In this document: positions 1 through 8,468 of the stretch, piece after piece | How the letters are laid out: every line of letters starts with the position of its first letter | Position numbering within the stretch: the first letter of the stretch is position 1 | Assembly: GCA_010692645.1 (NCBI GenBank) | Contig: JAAHGS010000010.1 | Coordinates: 28,201 to 92,200, forward strand | DNA length: 64,000 bases | Source: Symploca sp. SIO2E9 | GTDB lineage: Bacteria; Cyanobacteriota; Cyanobacteriia; Cyanobacteriales; Coleofasciculaceae | Reading direction: 5' to 3' | Program-made: the position numbers and the translations under genes | The notes under the pieces: generated by a model | Database searches by the model: none | What the model saw: only the letters and a program-made list of their open reading frames with translations | Told to the model about the DNA's origin: nothing

Positions 1-125
1 TGTCACAAGCACGTACACACGGGTAAATGCTCTGAGGTTCTGGAGGCTTGAGCCGGATGATGGGAAACTGTCAAGTCCGGTTCTTAGGGGGGAGAGATGC
101 GGCGACGTATGCTCTCCTACCCGAC
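1..125 (+). mobile_element. 3' end of a group II intron (domains V and VI)
   Basis: The strand folds as a classic domain V: GAGCCGGA at 50-57 pairs with UCCGGUUC at 76-83, an inner stem is capped by a GAAA tetraloop, and the AGC catalytic triad lies near 51-53. A domain VI hairpin follows (GGAGAG / CUCUCC, about 90-117) with an unpaired A at 119, seven bases from the end, as expected for the branch point. The predicted 3' splice site follows CTACCCGAC at 125. The intron body and its reverse transcriptase would lie before the window. Downstream sequence reads straight into tnpB, so the intron sits inside that gene. The fold was made by eye. Confidence 0.85.
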
Positions 126-1259
126 AATTCTTGCCTTCGCTTCTGGGAAGATGGTAACGCCAAGAGTCGCTATGACTTGTATAAATACGTTACTCGACTG
201 GCTAAAGATACTGACTTCCCTTGGGCTAAAAAGCTTAACTCACAAGCCCGTCAAGCTATGGCAGAGCGTACTTGGGCAGCAATCTCTAGATTCTTCGATA
301 ACTGCAAAAAACAGATACCTGGTAAGAAGGGGTACCCCAAGTACAAGAAAAATAGACCATTACACGGCTGTGTCGAGTACAAGGTAACAGGATGGAAACT
401 CTCTAAAAATAGAGACGGAATAACCTTTACCGATGGCTTTAAAGCTGGCGAGTTTAAACTCTACGGTAGTCGTGACTTGAACTACTACCAACTTGAGCAA
501 ATCAAGCGAGTTAGGGTAGTACGCAGAGCTGATGGGTTTTATGCTCAGTTCTGCATCGACTATGACCGGACTGAGTCAAGAGAACCCACAGGTAAAACTG
601 TAGGACTTGATGTAGGCATTTCTGCTTTCTATACAGACTCAGATGGCAACAAGATTGATAATCCCAAGTATCTGAGAAAGTCTGAAAAGACTCTTAAGCG
701 CTTGCAAAAGCAAGTCTCTCGAAAGTTCATGAGAAATCAGCCTCAGTCCAATAATTACAAGAAAGCTAAGCAAAAATTAGCTAAGAAACACCTCAGAGTA
801 AGTAGGCAGCGTAAAGACTTTGCGGTTAAGGCTGCATTGTGCGTTGTCCGGTCTAACGACTTGGTAGCCTACGAAGATTTGAAGGTGCGAAATCTAGTAA
901 AAAATCACAAGCTAGCTAAATCTATTTCTGATGCTAGCTGGACACAATTCAGGACTTGGTTGGAGTATTTTGGGAAAGTATTTGGCACTGTAACAGTTGC
1001 TATACCTCCTCACTACACCAGCCAGAACTGTTCTAATTGCGGCACAACTGTTAAAAAATCTCTCAGCACTCGTACACATAGATGTAAGTGTGGGACAGTG
1101 CTAGATAGAGATGAAAATGCGGCAAAGAATATTCTTAAGTTAGGGTTAAGTACCGCAGGGCATGCGGGAACGTTTCAGTCACAGCACTGGATAAAGGCTT
1201 CTGGACAGATGAGCCTATGGTGTCTTGATGAAAGTCAATACACTAAGTTCGCTGGTTGA
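126..1259 (+). CDS. tnpB: TnpB, IS200/IS605-family RNA-guided nuclease (3' exon, intron-interrupted)
   Basis: About 377 residues of a TnpB/OrfB protein. The RuvC-like triad is visible: Asp in GLDVGIS (codon 609), Glu in AYEDLKV (codon 873) and Asp in the DRDENAAKNIL motif (near 1110). A four-Cys zinc ribbon (CSNCG...CKCG) lies between the last two. TnpB proteins normally begin with 30-60 residues upstream of the first residues seen here; these are missing and should lie before the intron. An open frame runs back into the intron to a start codon at 48, but that extension is intron RNA sequence and not TnpB. After splicing, the protein could be restored. No tnpA is seen in the window. Confidence 0.9.
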   Translation, partial: NSCLRFWEDGNAKSRYDLYKYVTRLAKDTDFPWAKKLNSQARQAMAERTWAAISRFFDNCKKQIPGKKGYPKYKKNRPLHGCVEYKVTGWKLSKNRDGITFTDGFKAGEFKLYGSRDLNYYQLEQIKRVRVVRRADGFYAQFCIDYDRTESREPTGKTVGLDVGISAFYTDSDGNKIDNPKYLRKSEKTLKRLQKQVSRKFMRNQPQSNNYKKAKQKLAKKHLRVSRQRKDFAVKAALCVVRSNDLVAYEDLKVRNLVKNHKLAKSISDASWTQFRTWLEYFGKVFGTVTVAIPPHYTSQNCSNCGTTVKKSLSTRTHRCKCGTVLDRDENAAKNILKLGLSTAGHAGTFQSQHWIKASGQMSLWCLDESQYTKFAG

Positions 1260-2007
1260 AGGAAGAATCTCTCGTCTCTGGCGAGGGAGTGTCAATAGTT
1301 GGTTCTGGGATAGCGTAAGGAGTTTGCCTCCCCTGATTTTGTGGGTATTGGCGGTTTAGCTCTGGCACTCGTCTTTGCAGATACTGCTCCAACCTTTCGA
1401 CGGTGGCACAATTTCCCGCTCCTTGAATCTTTAGAGCTTCAATGAGAGCATAGGTAAATGCCCCTTGCTGCAAAGCTTCGATTTCGTAGGCTTTCTGGTT
1501 AGGAGCGCAGGAATAAAAAGTGACTACTCCCCGATGCTCTTCTCCTATCCCTTCTCCTCTAGCTCCTTGATTTCGACAAGCATCCAAGAGTAATACCACG
1601 TTACCCGCGCCACTACTACGAAGTTGTTCTGTGATGTAGTGAACCGGAATTGCTGTCGAACAGACATCTCCTGGATCACTATCACATAGCATTAGGTAAT
1701 CTCGATTAGCTTCTCGCCTGCCATGACCTGCAAAGAAAAACCAGAGGTTGTCTCCCTCAGAGAGTATTTTTCTATTGAACTGCCTCCTCAAGAATTGCCG
1801 CAAGTGTCCAAAAGTTGGCTGAGTACAGATAGGGGTAGGCTTTGCTGGAATTTCTGGGGAATCATTGGTAAACAGAAACACCTGATCAAAACCAACTTCC
1901 GACAACAGTAACTGTTTAATTCTCTCAGCATCACGCTGGGCATAATTTAAAGGTGTAAGACTACTATAGTGATTAATCCCAACTGCGATCGCCCAGTTCT
2001 TTGCCAT
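1243..2007 (-). CDS. Caspase-like protease (orthocaspase, peptidase C14)
   Basis: A 254-residue caspase-fold p20-like domain. The catalytic dyad is clear: His95 in FFFAGHGRRE and Cys144 in LLLDACRNQ. The N-terminus (MAKNWAIAVGINHY) is the usual first strand of bacterial caspases, which cleave after basic residues. It lies 1 bp after the stop of the upstream trypco1-like gene, so the two are probably co-transcribed. The last ~17 codons run into the right end of the neighbouring IS element, so the C-terminus has probably been replaced. Most orthocaspases carry extra C-terminal domains; none remain here. The function is likely regulated proteolysis in a stress or conflict response, which is an inference. 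Confidence 0.85.
   Translation of the reverse strand: MAKNWAIAVGINHYSSLTPLNYAQRDAERIKQLLLSEVGFDQVFLFTNDSPEIPAKPTPICTQPTFGHLRQFLRRQFNRKILSEGDNLWFFFAGHGRREANRDYLMLCDSDPGDVCSTAIPVHYITEQLRSSGAGNVVLLLDACRNQGARGEGIGEEHRGVVTFYSCAPNQKAYEIEALQQGAFTYALIEALKIQGAGNCATVERLEQYLQRRVPELNRQYPQNQGRQTPYAIPEPTIDTPSPETRDSSFNQRT
1260..1297 (+). mobile_element. IS200/IS605-type right end
   Basis: Immediately after the tnpB stop there is GAAGAATC, a short hairpin (CTCTCG / CGAGGG) and GAGTGTCAAT. That layout (tnpB stop, hairpin, GTCA) is the usual right end of these elements and would hold the 3' part of a guide (omega) RNA. It overlaps the 3' end of the convergent caspase gene. Confidence 0.6.
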
Positions 2008-2008
2008 C

Positions 2009-2377
2009 TCAATCTTTGCGCTTGAACTTGAGTGTTATTGCTCCTTTGCCCCCTGTTTTGCCTCCGATACCGAACAGACTCACTTGCCCTTCACCATTGA
2101 CTTCCACTGAAAGCTCAATTTCATCTAGGTGTATCTTTGATGCCTTCTGCTGAGCTTGCTCGAACAAATCCCCCACTGCTTCAACGAAATCACCCATGTT
2201 TTGCTTTAACTTATCAAGGGGAATAGGAACTCGTCCCCTAACTGAAACTTCTGTTGTTTCTTCAGGCTCGCCAAGCATTCCTCCTGTATCCCAGCCATCT
2301 CTAGCACCAGTTGAGGTTGGAGTTTTTGGCGTCTCATCAGTGATAATCCAAATAGTTTTAGAGGTTTTTTCCGGCAT
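2009..2377 (-). CDS. Trypco1-like (trypsin-co-occurring) domain protein
   Basis: A 122-residue protein. The C-terminal half reads VPIPLDKL, then an amphipathic helix, then beta strands (IELSVEVNGEGQVSLFG... ITLKFKR). This matches my memory of the trypsin-co-occurring domain 1 family, small proteins placed beside effector proteases or NTPases in predicted conflict systems. The N-terminus is polar and Pro/Thr-rich. It is the first gene of a two-gene unit with the caspase-like protease (1 bp spacing), the type of partnership described for this family. Assignment is by pattern and was not searched; a different small CU044_2847-like protein is the alternative. Confidence 0.6.
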   Translation of the reverse strand: MPEKTSKTIWIITDETPKTPTSTGARDGWDTGGMLGEPEETTEVSVRGRVPIPLDKLKQNMGDFVEAVGDLFEQAQQKASKIHLDEIELSVEVNGEGQVSLFGIGGKTGGKGAITLKFKRKD

Positions 2378-2530
2378 AGGGCTTATTTCTTAGACTGGAG
2401 ACAATTCAAGCAGCAGATGAGGGAGTTCTACACTCAGCCTTCCAATTGGCTCATGATACTTCCATGAGACATCTGGCATTCCAGTAGCTCATGCACTTAC
2501 GATAGCAACCTGATTTGACAGATGCCAAGG
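2378..2530. other. Upstream region of the trypco1-caspase pair
   Basis: About 150 bp between the divergent pair start and the first small element. It should hold the promoter of the trypco1-caspase unit, but I see no convincing -10/-35 or operator. Confidence 0.3.
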
Positions 2531-2658
2531 GAGTCAAAAGGGTGAGCGAAAAAAGGTGTGGGGAAATAATTAAGCAGACGCGGAGACGCGGAGACGCGGA
2601 GACGCGGAGACGCGGAGAAATCAAATCCCACGCAAAATTTCGTTCACCCGAGTCAAAA
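2531..2658 (+). mobile_element. Small inverted-repeat element (family 1, copy 1) with 9-bp target duplication
   Basis: The element is 2540-2649 (110 bp). It starts GGGTGAGCGAAAAAAG and ends AAATTTCGTTCACCC, so the ends form an imperfect inverted repeat. The centre is a tandem array of GACGCGGA octamers. It is flanked by perfect direct repeats GAGTCAAAA at 2531-2539 and 2650-2658. There is no transposase gene, so it is a MITE-like non-autonomous element. Related copies are at 26445, 36063 and 42114. Confidence 0.9.
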
Positions 2659-2708
2659 GCCCCCCATCTCCACTGAAGAGATTACCCGAAGGATACTAGC
2701 CAAAGTTT

Positions 2709-2805
2709 GCGATCGCTTTTAGCATTGGCGCTACTGCGCCAATCGCGTTAGCGTTAAGCGGTAAGCGAAGCCATGCCCGGAGGGCTATAGCCATGCCGAA
2801 GGCTA
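2709..2805. repeat. Cluster of short palindromes (REP-like)
   Basis: Contains a HIP1 octamer (GCGATCGC), a perfect hairpin ATTGGCGC-TACT-GCGCCAAT at 2724-2743, and several smaller GC-rich inverted repeats around GCCCGGAGGGC and GCCATGCCGAAGGC. Such palindrome clusters are common between genes of multicellular cyanobacteria. Confidence 0.5.
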
Positions 2806-2836
2806 GTTTATGTCTAGGGTTGCCTAGAGTCTCTGA

Positions 2837-2878
2837 GAAGCCCACACTCACCCGAAGGGGAGTGTGTCGAGTACGTCA
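2837..2878 (+). mobile_element. Orphan IS200/IS605-like right end
   Basis: GAAGCCCACACTC, a loop with CCCGAAGGGG, GAGTGTG and then GAGTACGTCAC. This repeats the layout of the right end next to the tnpB at the window start, but no transposase reading frame is present, so it is probably a remnant. Confidence 0.4.
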
Positions 2879-2924
2879 CCCCCAATAACCAATTACTCAT
2901 TACCTAAGACCCAATCTGAGAAAG

Positions 2925-3503
2925 ATGTATTCCTTAACCCTTGACCTGCGTCCAGTCATTAAGCTTGACCACAAGCAATTTGAGCTAATTGCATTAGCTA
3001 ATCGGGACTTGCGGTTAGAACTGACTGCTGAGGGAGAATTAATAGTTATGCCGCCAACTGGAGGAAACACAGGTAGGCGCAACGCCGATATTACCTACCA
3101 ATTACAAGCTTGGAATCGTAGGTTCCAACTAGGTGAAGTATTTGACTCCTCTACAATCTTTCAACTCCCAAATGGAGCAGAACGTTCTCCCGATGCAGCA
3201 TGGATTAGTCGAGAGGAATGGAATAGTCTCAGCGACGAAGAAAAAGAGACTTTCCCACCACTTTGTCCAGAGTTTGTAATCGAGTTAAGATCGAAAAGTG
3301 ATTCCTTGAAAACTCTACAGAAAAAAATGCAGGAGTACATGGATAATGGCTGTCGCCTCGGTTGGTTGATTAACTATAAGCAAAAACAGATTGAGATATA
3401 TCGTTGTGGAAAATCTAGAGAAATCCTGCAATCACCTCAAACTATATCTGGAGAAGATTTACTACCAGGTTTTGTGTTGGATTTAGAGTTAATTTGGGGA
3501 TAG
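2925..3503 (+). CDS. Uma2 family endonuclease (DUF820)
   Basis: A 192-residue protein of the PD-(D/E)XK superfamily that is greatly expanded in cyanobacteria. The active-site pattern is visible: Asp90 in RSPDAAW, then Glu120 and Lys124 in EFVIELRSKSD. The N-terminal helix-strand part (LDHKQFELI...LRLELTAEGELIVMPP) and the C-terminal DLLPGFVLDLELIW are typical of the family. Length is normal. The cellular role of these proteins is not settled; many are linked to mobile DNA. It stands alone between a repeat-rich region and a gene-free stretch. Confidence 0.9.
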   Translation: MYSLTLDLRPVIKLDHKQFELIALANRDLRLELTAEGELIVMPPTGGNTGRRNADITYQLQAWNRRFQLGEVFDSSTIFQLPNGAERSPDAAWISREEWNSLSDEEKETFPPLCPEFVIELRSKSDSLKTLQKKMQEYMDNGCRLGWLINYKQKQIEIYRCGKSREILQSPQTISGEDLLPGFVLDLELIWG

Positions 3504-4049
3504 GTATATAGGAAAAAATTAAATTTGCTTCCTCTCCCTGTCAAGCGTCGATAGAATTAAGTCTTGCTTAATATTAGACACTGCCTTTGTCAAGGGCCCA
3601 ATTTTCTCCTTTACACTACTTAACAAAAAACTCGTCCCTCGAAGCTAGCAAAAACTCACTTACGACTCAGTGTAATTGGCTCAAATTACACGGTAAATCA
3701 AGGGTTTGAGATGAGACTGGTATTTTTTGACAAATAAAAACCACATCATATATCTATACTGATTTTCTCATTGTCAACAAGATTAGTCAATTCTCACAGT
3801 AAATGAGAATATTCTCAATAATCGCCTCAATGTAAAGTTAAGATACAAATGATTGATTGCCAATTCAAAACTGATTGCTAGGTAATGATTTTTTGTACTT
3901 ATCAATGAAGCATGAGAAAATCAGGAATGACTAAGCGATTCCACATCTAATCTGCAAGCATCTTGCATTACTCTACTTTTGTAGAGTGGGCATCCCTGCC
4001 CCTTCAAATATGCAAGTTAAATGTGGAACAGCTTATCAGTAGTTTACGA
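3504..4049. other. Gene-free stretch
   Basis: No convincing reading frame. Two adjacent hairpins occur near the end of the reverse-strand synthetase gene: ACTCTAC-TTTT-GTAGAGT at 3970-3987 and GGGCATCCCTGCCC at 3988-4001. They could help end its transcript, but no U-tract follows. Otherwise I see nothing specific. Confidence 0.3.
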
Positions 4050-6101
4050 TTAACTTCGTGCCATTTGGTATTGCTCCCTTATTAAGCGACGCATGACCTT
4101 GTTAGAGGCAGTACGGGGAAGTGCCTCAACAAACCTCAGGTCACGAATCTTGAATAAAGGATTGAGATGCTGTCGGAGCGACGCCTGGAAAGAAGTCATC
4201 AGCTTCTGTTTGTCCTTTGGAAATTCTGGCGCTAGCACCACGTAGATTGCTAACTGACTTGGTCCTCCTCCTGGCGGAGATAGGGTAATCGCCGCAGTTT
4301 CGCGGACTCCTGATTCAGCATTGAGAATTTGTTCGATCTCCACCGAACTCACTTTGATGCCCCCTAGGTTCATGGTATCATCAACGCGACCAAGGGCGTG
4401 GTAGTAACCATTGGGCAAACGTTCCATTTGGTCACTATGACGGCGCAGAGGAAAGGGCAAGACAGGGAGATGGGGCGTATCGGCGAAATACACCTGGTGA
4501 TGCTCCCGGTTTAATAACTCGGTAGATAGACCAATGGCAGGGGGAATCAGAAAAACTTCCCCTTTATCGCTGGGATGTCCTTCTTCATCAAGGAGAACAA
4601 AATCCAGCCCCAGAGCAGGGGTGCTAAAGGTGGAAGGGGCACAAGACTGTACTAGAGTGCCGGTGATATATCCGCCACCAATTTCCGTGCCGCCGCAGTA
4701 TTCAATAATAGGTTTGTACCCTGCCAGAGACATCAGGAAAAGCATATCCTGGGCATTAGAACATTCCCCAGTCGAACTAAAAGCTTTTAGATTACTCCAG
4801 TCCATTCCTTGCATGCAAGCAGTTGTTTTCCAAGTACTCACCAGACTGGGAACCACCCCCAGCATCTTGACTCCGGCATCTTGGACAAACTGACCAAATC
4901 CCCTTTCTGTCGGTACCCCGTAGTAGAGAGCAATGGTTGCCTGATTAATTAAGCTGGCGTAGATTAGCCACGGTCCCATCATCCATCCTAAGTTAGTTGG
5001 CCATGCGACCACATCTTGAGGATGAATATCTTGGTGCAGATGCCCGTCAGCAGCACATTTAATCGGGGTTGTTTGATTCCAAGGAATGGCTTTCGGCTCT
5101 CCTGTAGTACCTGAAGAGAAGAGGATATTGGTATAAGTAGAAGCACTGGCAGAGAGAGCATCAAATAACTCCTTGGCACTGAGAAAATCTTCCCAACTCA
5201 GATCCCCAGGACGCAACTGAATGCCAACAGATACACCACTAGGTAGTACAATCGCCTTAGGCGCACAGGCATCTACAACTTGAGTGTAGAGGGGTAACTG
5301 CTTGCCGGAACGCAAAAGCCAGTCCTGGGTAAAGATTCCTTGAGCTTTTGACAAGCGCAACCGTGTGGCAATTTCCTCAGCAGCAAAACTATCGGCGATG
5401 GATACCACCACGCAACCACCTTTGATAATTCCCAGGTAAATGGCTACAGATTCAGCAGTCATGGGCATATAGATAGCGATCGCATCCCCAGGATGAACGC
5501 CAGCTGCCACCAATCCATTAGCAACTCGGTTAGTTAAAGCATGGAGTTCTCCATAGGTGAGGGTGCAAAGTGAACCCCCTGGTGATTGGAAGATAATAGC
5601 GGGGCGATTTGCGGGTGCTTGAAAACAACTCTCAGCAATGTTGAGACGGGCGTTTACCAGCCATTGAGGTGACTCCACACCCTGAGAAAGATCAAGGATT
5701 TGAGTGTATTTTTCCCGGAAACGAATGCCCAGTCGTTGAATCATTACTTTCCAGAACTCGGCGCGATTCTGTACCGACCAAGTGTGAAGTTCTGGGTAGG
5801 AACTTAAGTTTAACTGGTGCATCAAAGCAGCGATATTGGTGGCTTGAATTTGCTCGTCGGAGGGGAACCAGGCTGGAGGTGGTCCCTGGCTCCTGTCCCA
5901 CTCAGAGAAGGTGGTATTGTATAGCAGTTCGTGCAGTGGGAAGGGATGGTTTGGCTTGAGGATTTGTTGGGTGAGATGTTGCCAGCACTCAGCAGCAGAC
6001 AGGGAAGAAAGCCATTGATTAATCTGCGGTAGCATGGTTCTGGCTGCGCTTGTTTCTACACCACAGTTGATAATCTGTTCGAGGGATAGCTGTTTATTCA
6101 T
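4050..6101 (-). CDS. Acyl-CoA synthetase, AMP-binding (acetoacetyl-CoA synthetase-like)
   Basis: A 683-residue ANL-superfamily ligase, which activates a carboxylate as acyl-AMP and transfers it to CoA. The P-loop-like motif SSGTTGEPKA lies near residue 330, the adenylate motif EYCGGTEIGGGY near 465, and the hinge region with GRVDDTMNLGGIKVSSVEIE near 580. The catalytic Lys is in RTASNKVMRR close to the C-terminus. The long N-terminal cap before the AMP-binding domain matches acetoacetyl/acetyl-CoA synthetases and the plant AAE17/18 type. The true acid substrate is unknown. It lies about 40 bp downstream of a small hypothetical gene on the same strand. Confidence 0.85.
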   Translation of the reverse strand: MNKQLSLEQIINCGVETSAARTMLPQINQWLSSLSAAECWQHLTQQILKPNHPFPLHELLYNTTFSEWDRSQGPPPAWFPSDEQIQATNIAALMHQLNLSSYPELHTWSVQNRAEFWKVMIQRLGIRFREKYTQILDLSQGVESPQWLVNARLNIAESCFQAPANRPAIIFQSPGGSLCTLTYGELHALTNRVANGLVAAGVHPGDAIAIYMPMTAESVAIYLGIIKGGCVVVSIADSFAAEEIATRLRLSKAQGIFTQDWLLRSGKQLPLYTQVVDACAPKAIVLPSGVSVGIQLRPGDLSWEDFLSAKELFDALSASASTYTNILFSSGTTGEPKAIPWNQTTPIKCAADGHLHQDIHPQDVVAWPTNLGWMMGPWLIYASLINQATIALYYGVPTERGFGQFVQDAGVKMLGVVPSLVSTWKTTACMQGMDWSNLKAFSSTGECSNAQDMLFLMSLAGYKPIIEYCGGTEIGGGYITGTLVQSCAPSTFSTPALGLDFVLLDEEGHPSDKGEVFLIPPAIGLSTELLNREHHQVYFADTPHLPVLPFPLRRHSDQMERLPNGYYHALGRVDDTMNLGGIKVSSVEIEQILNAESGVRETAAITLSPPGGGPSQLAIYVVLAPEFPKDKQKLMTSFQASLRQHLNPLFKIRDLRFVEALPRTASNKVMRRLIREQYQMARS

Positions 6102-6141
6102 TGCTGTTTACTCCCTGAATTCACACCCAACCATTGTTCTG

Positions 6142-6609
6142 TTACTTCGACTCTTCCTCGTCTTTTTCTGCGCGTTCAAACAGGATTTCTTCAACCGATT
6201 TGATAAGCAAAGAAAAAGTTGTCTCTTCTTTATTAATATCAAAATTAGTTACCAACTCTTTTAAGTCGTAAAAAAAGTTAGGGAAATCGACTGTAAGTAC
6301 TGACTGGTCATAAAAAGCCCAAGTATACTCCCATGCTAGATTAAAAGCCTCTTCTTTTGCTCCTTGCGCGATCGCTAATCTCGATTGGCGAAATCCTCTA
6401 GCCCGGTCCGCAGTTTGTTGTAATCGTGCTTGCCAGTTAATTTGCGGCGCAGGAGAAGCATAACTGTCAACTAAGTCTTGAACGTTTTCTGGCGAAAAAG
6501 CCTCTCTTAATTCATGATTCATAAGCTCATGCCCAGCCATGAGTTCTTGGGCTAGTTGAGTTCGTCCTTGAGCGATCGTAGATAACACGACATAATTATG
6601 ACTAAACAA
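6142..6609 (-). CDS. Conserved hypothetical protein
   Basis: A 155-residue, mostly helical, soluble protein that I do not recognise. It has no signal peptide or membrane span. A Gln/Arg-rich central segment (LQQTADRARGFRQSRLAIAQG) is followed by aromatic helices and an acidic C-terminus (ERAEKDEEESK). The gene lies just upstream of the acyl-CoA synthetase on the same strand, and the short gap (about 40 bp) suggests a shared transcript. Confidence 0.6.
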   Translation of the reverse strand: MFSHNYVVLSTIAQGRTQLAQELMAGHELMNHELREAFSPENVQDLVDSYASPAPQINWQARLQQTADRARGFRQSRLAIAQGAKEEAFNLAWEYTWAFYDQSVLTVDFPNFFYDLKELVTNFDINKEETTFSLLIKSVEEILFERAEKDEEESK

Positions 6610-6871
6610 GACACATCGCTGTCGGTTCCCACCTTATAGAAGGATAGGGACTCCCGCGAACCGTTGAACCGGAAGTAGCGATCGCCCCTAACCTGGGTTT
6701 ATCATGAACATGAAAAAGGTTTGGGGTTTTAGATGAGGTTCCACAGCGGATGAAAAAAGTTTATTTGAATTAAGTAAATCTCCTCAAGCACCAGTAAGAA
6801 CTAGAGAGAGAGCAAAAGTAAAAACCTGTGCTACTGACGAGGTTTTGTTGATATACAAGGGTTTTAAGCGA
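6610..6871. other. Spacer without a gene
   Basis: Contains one HIP1-like GCGATCGCC and AT-rich sequence before the tRNA on the opposite strand. No further feature seen. Confidence 0.3.
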
Positions 6872-6945
<74 letters not shown>

Positions 6946-7105
6946 TCAATAGCTTATCAAGGATAGCACAGATAGTAGCCAAGCAGCAAAGTTAAAAATC
7001 AAAATAATTTTCCTGTAAATTGAGGAACTAAAAAATCCCTCAAATCGTCTCCAAGGCAACAGCTTCTGCTAAAATAACGGCGTTGTTCAGCCTCAGTCAG
7101 TATCT

Positions 7106-7609
7106 TTGACTCAATCAGTAAACATTTCGGGTGTAGATACACTAGCGCAAGAATTGGCGACAATTCAGCAAACGGGTTCCAAGCGGATTGCTCTTCTAGG
7201 ATCACGTCATGTTCCCATTACTCATCAGAACCTGATCGAAATGATGAGCTATGCCTTGGTGCTAGAAGGTAACCGACTTATGACCTCTGGTGCCACTGGC
7301 ACTAATTCAGCCGCAATTAGGGGAGCCATGCGTGCTGATCCTAACTTGCTAACTGTAATTTTGCCCCAAAGCCTTAATCGCCAACCTAGAGAATCGCGCA
7401 AGCAGTTGGAAAAAGTAATCCATTTAGTGGAAAACCCAGAAAATGACAATCTCTCCCTCGCTGAAGCCAGTGCTTTGTGCAACGCCGAAATTATTTCTCG
7501 GTGTCAACAGCTAATTTGCTTCGCCTTTCATGATAGCCAAACCCTCCTCAAAACCTGTGAGGAGGCAGAAGAGCAACGCAAGCTAGTCACTCTGTTTTAC
7601 TTTGACTAA
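7106..7609 (+). CDS. DprA/LOG-like Rossmann-fold protein (DNA recombination-mediator protein A-like)
   Basis: A 167-residue Rossmann-fold protein related to the core of DprA/Smf and the LOG family. The motif SKRIALLGSRH near residue 27 and MTSGATGTNSAAIRGAM near 60 form the nucleotide-like binding site. It is much shorter than true DprA and lacks the SAM and winged-helix domains. Cyanobacterial homologues are usually labelled DNA recombination-mediator protein A. The start is a TTG; this choice gives the N-terminus MTQSVNISGVD that I remember for the family. Function is not established; role in DNA uptake is only suggested by the name. Confidence 0.75.
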   Translation: MTQSVNISGVDTLAQELATIQQTGSKRIALLGSRHVPITHQNLIEMMSYALVLEGNRLMTSGATGTNSAAIRGAMRADPNLLTVILPQSLNRQPRESRKQLEKVIHLVENPENDNLSLAEASALCNAEIISRCQQLICFAFHDSQTLLKTCEEAEEQRKLVTLFYFD

Positions 7610-7741
7610 ATCCTTGTAGATGCGGTTTAATAGCCCATTCTAGAGAAAAGAAGCGATTGATCGCATCTTAAATATATCGCTCTACGGTAAATTTGTTAGT
7701 TGTTAGTATTTAAATCGTAAATTTAACATCTCTTTTATTTT

Positions 7742-8233
7742 ATGGCTTCCAATTATTCCTTTGATGTAGTCAGTGACTTTGATCGACAAGAGTTGGTAAA
7801 CGCTGTAGACCAAGCTATTCGAGAAATCAATAGCCGCTATGACCTTAAAGATACTAAAACAACTGTAGAACTTGGTGAAGAGGTAATTACAGTTAATACC
7901 GATAGCGAATTTACCCTCGAGTCTGTTCATACAATCCTTCGTACCAAAGCTGCTAAGCGCAACCTCTCGCAAAAAATCTTTGAATATGGCAAACCTGAGT
8001 CAGCTAGTGGCAATCGTGTCCGCCAAGAAGTCAAGCTCAAAAAAGGTATCAGTCAGGAAATTGGCAAAAAAATCACTAAACTGATTCGAGATGAATTTAA
8101 GAAAGTGCAAGCTTCCATTCAAGGAGATGCTGTCAGAATTTCTAGCAAATCTAAAGATGAATTACAACAAATCATCGATCGACTGAAACAGGAAGATTTC
8201 CCTGTGGCTCTGCAATTCACCAACTATCGTTGA
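7742..8233 (+). CDS. YajQ family nucleotide-binding protein
   Basis: A 163-residue protein with the two ferredoxin-like domains of the YajQ/UPF0234 family. Diagnostic stretches are the N-terminal [30 protein letters not shown], and [20 protein letters not shown]. Members bind nucleotides, and some bacterial ones bind cyclic di-GMP; the role in cyanobacteria is unknown. A CHASE2-GGDEF protein lies elsewhere in the window but there is no direct link. Length and start are normal. Confidence 0.95.
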   Translation: MASNYSFDVVSDFDRQELVNAVDQAIREINSRYDLKDTKTTVELGEEVITVNTDSEFTLESVHTILRTKAAKRNLSQKIFEYGKPESASGNRVRQEVKLKKGISQEIGKKITKLIRDEFKKVQASIQGDAVRISSKSKDELQQIIDRLKQEDFPVALQFTNYR

Positions 8234-8343
8234 AACCAAGCCACTATACTCTGGTTCGGTAAACACAGTCCCTTGCTTGTTATCTCAACTACCTAAATGT
8301 CGGCTACAAATACTTTTTAAGTAATAAGTTTTAAGAAAAAAGT

Positions 8344-8383
8344 AAAAAGTAATAAATGTTCTTGTTAGCACTTATTACTTTTT
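8344..8383. terminator. Probable bidirectional terminator hairpin
   Basis: AAAAAGTAATAAATG at 8344-8358 pairs with CACTTATTACTTTTT at 8369-8383, giving a long AT-rich stem with A/T tracts on both sides. It lies between the convergent yajQ-like and bioU-like genes. The sequence is also part of the AAGTAATAAG repeat seen elsewhere in the window. Confidence 0.6.
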
Positions 8384-8468
8384 ATTTATTACCTATTACT
8401 TTAAAATCAGACTAGTGGCAAGAGTCAGGGTGTGAACGCTAGTATGTTCCACTTCTGAACTCCTTACT

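Noticed and set aside
48..125. N-terminal extension of TnpB to the codon at 48
   Set aside because: These codons lie in domains V and VI of the group II intron and would be removed by splicing.
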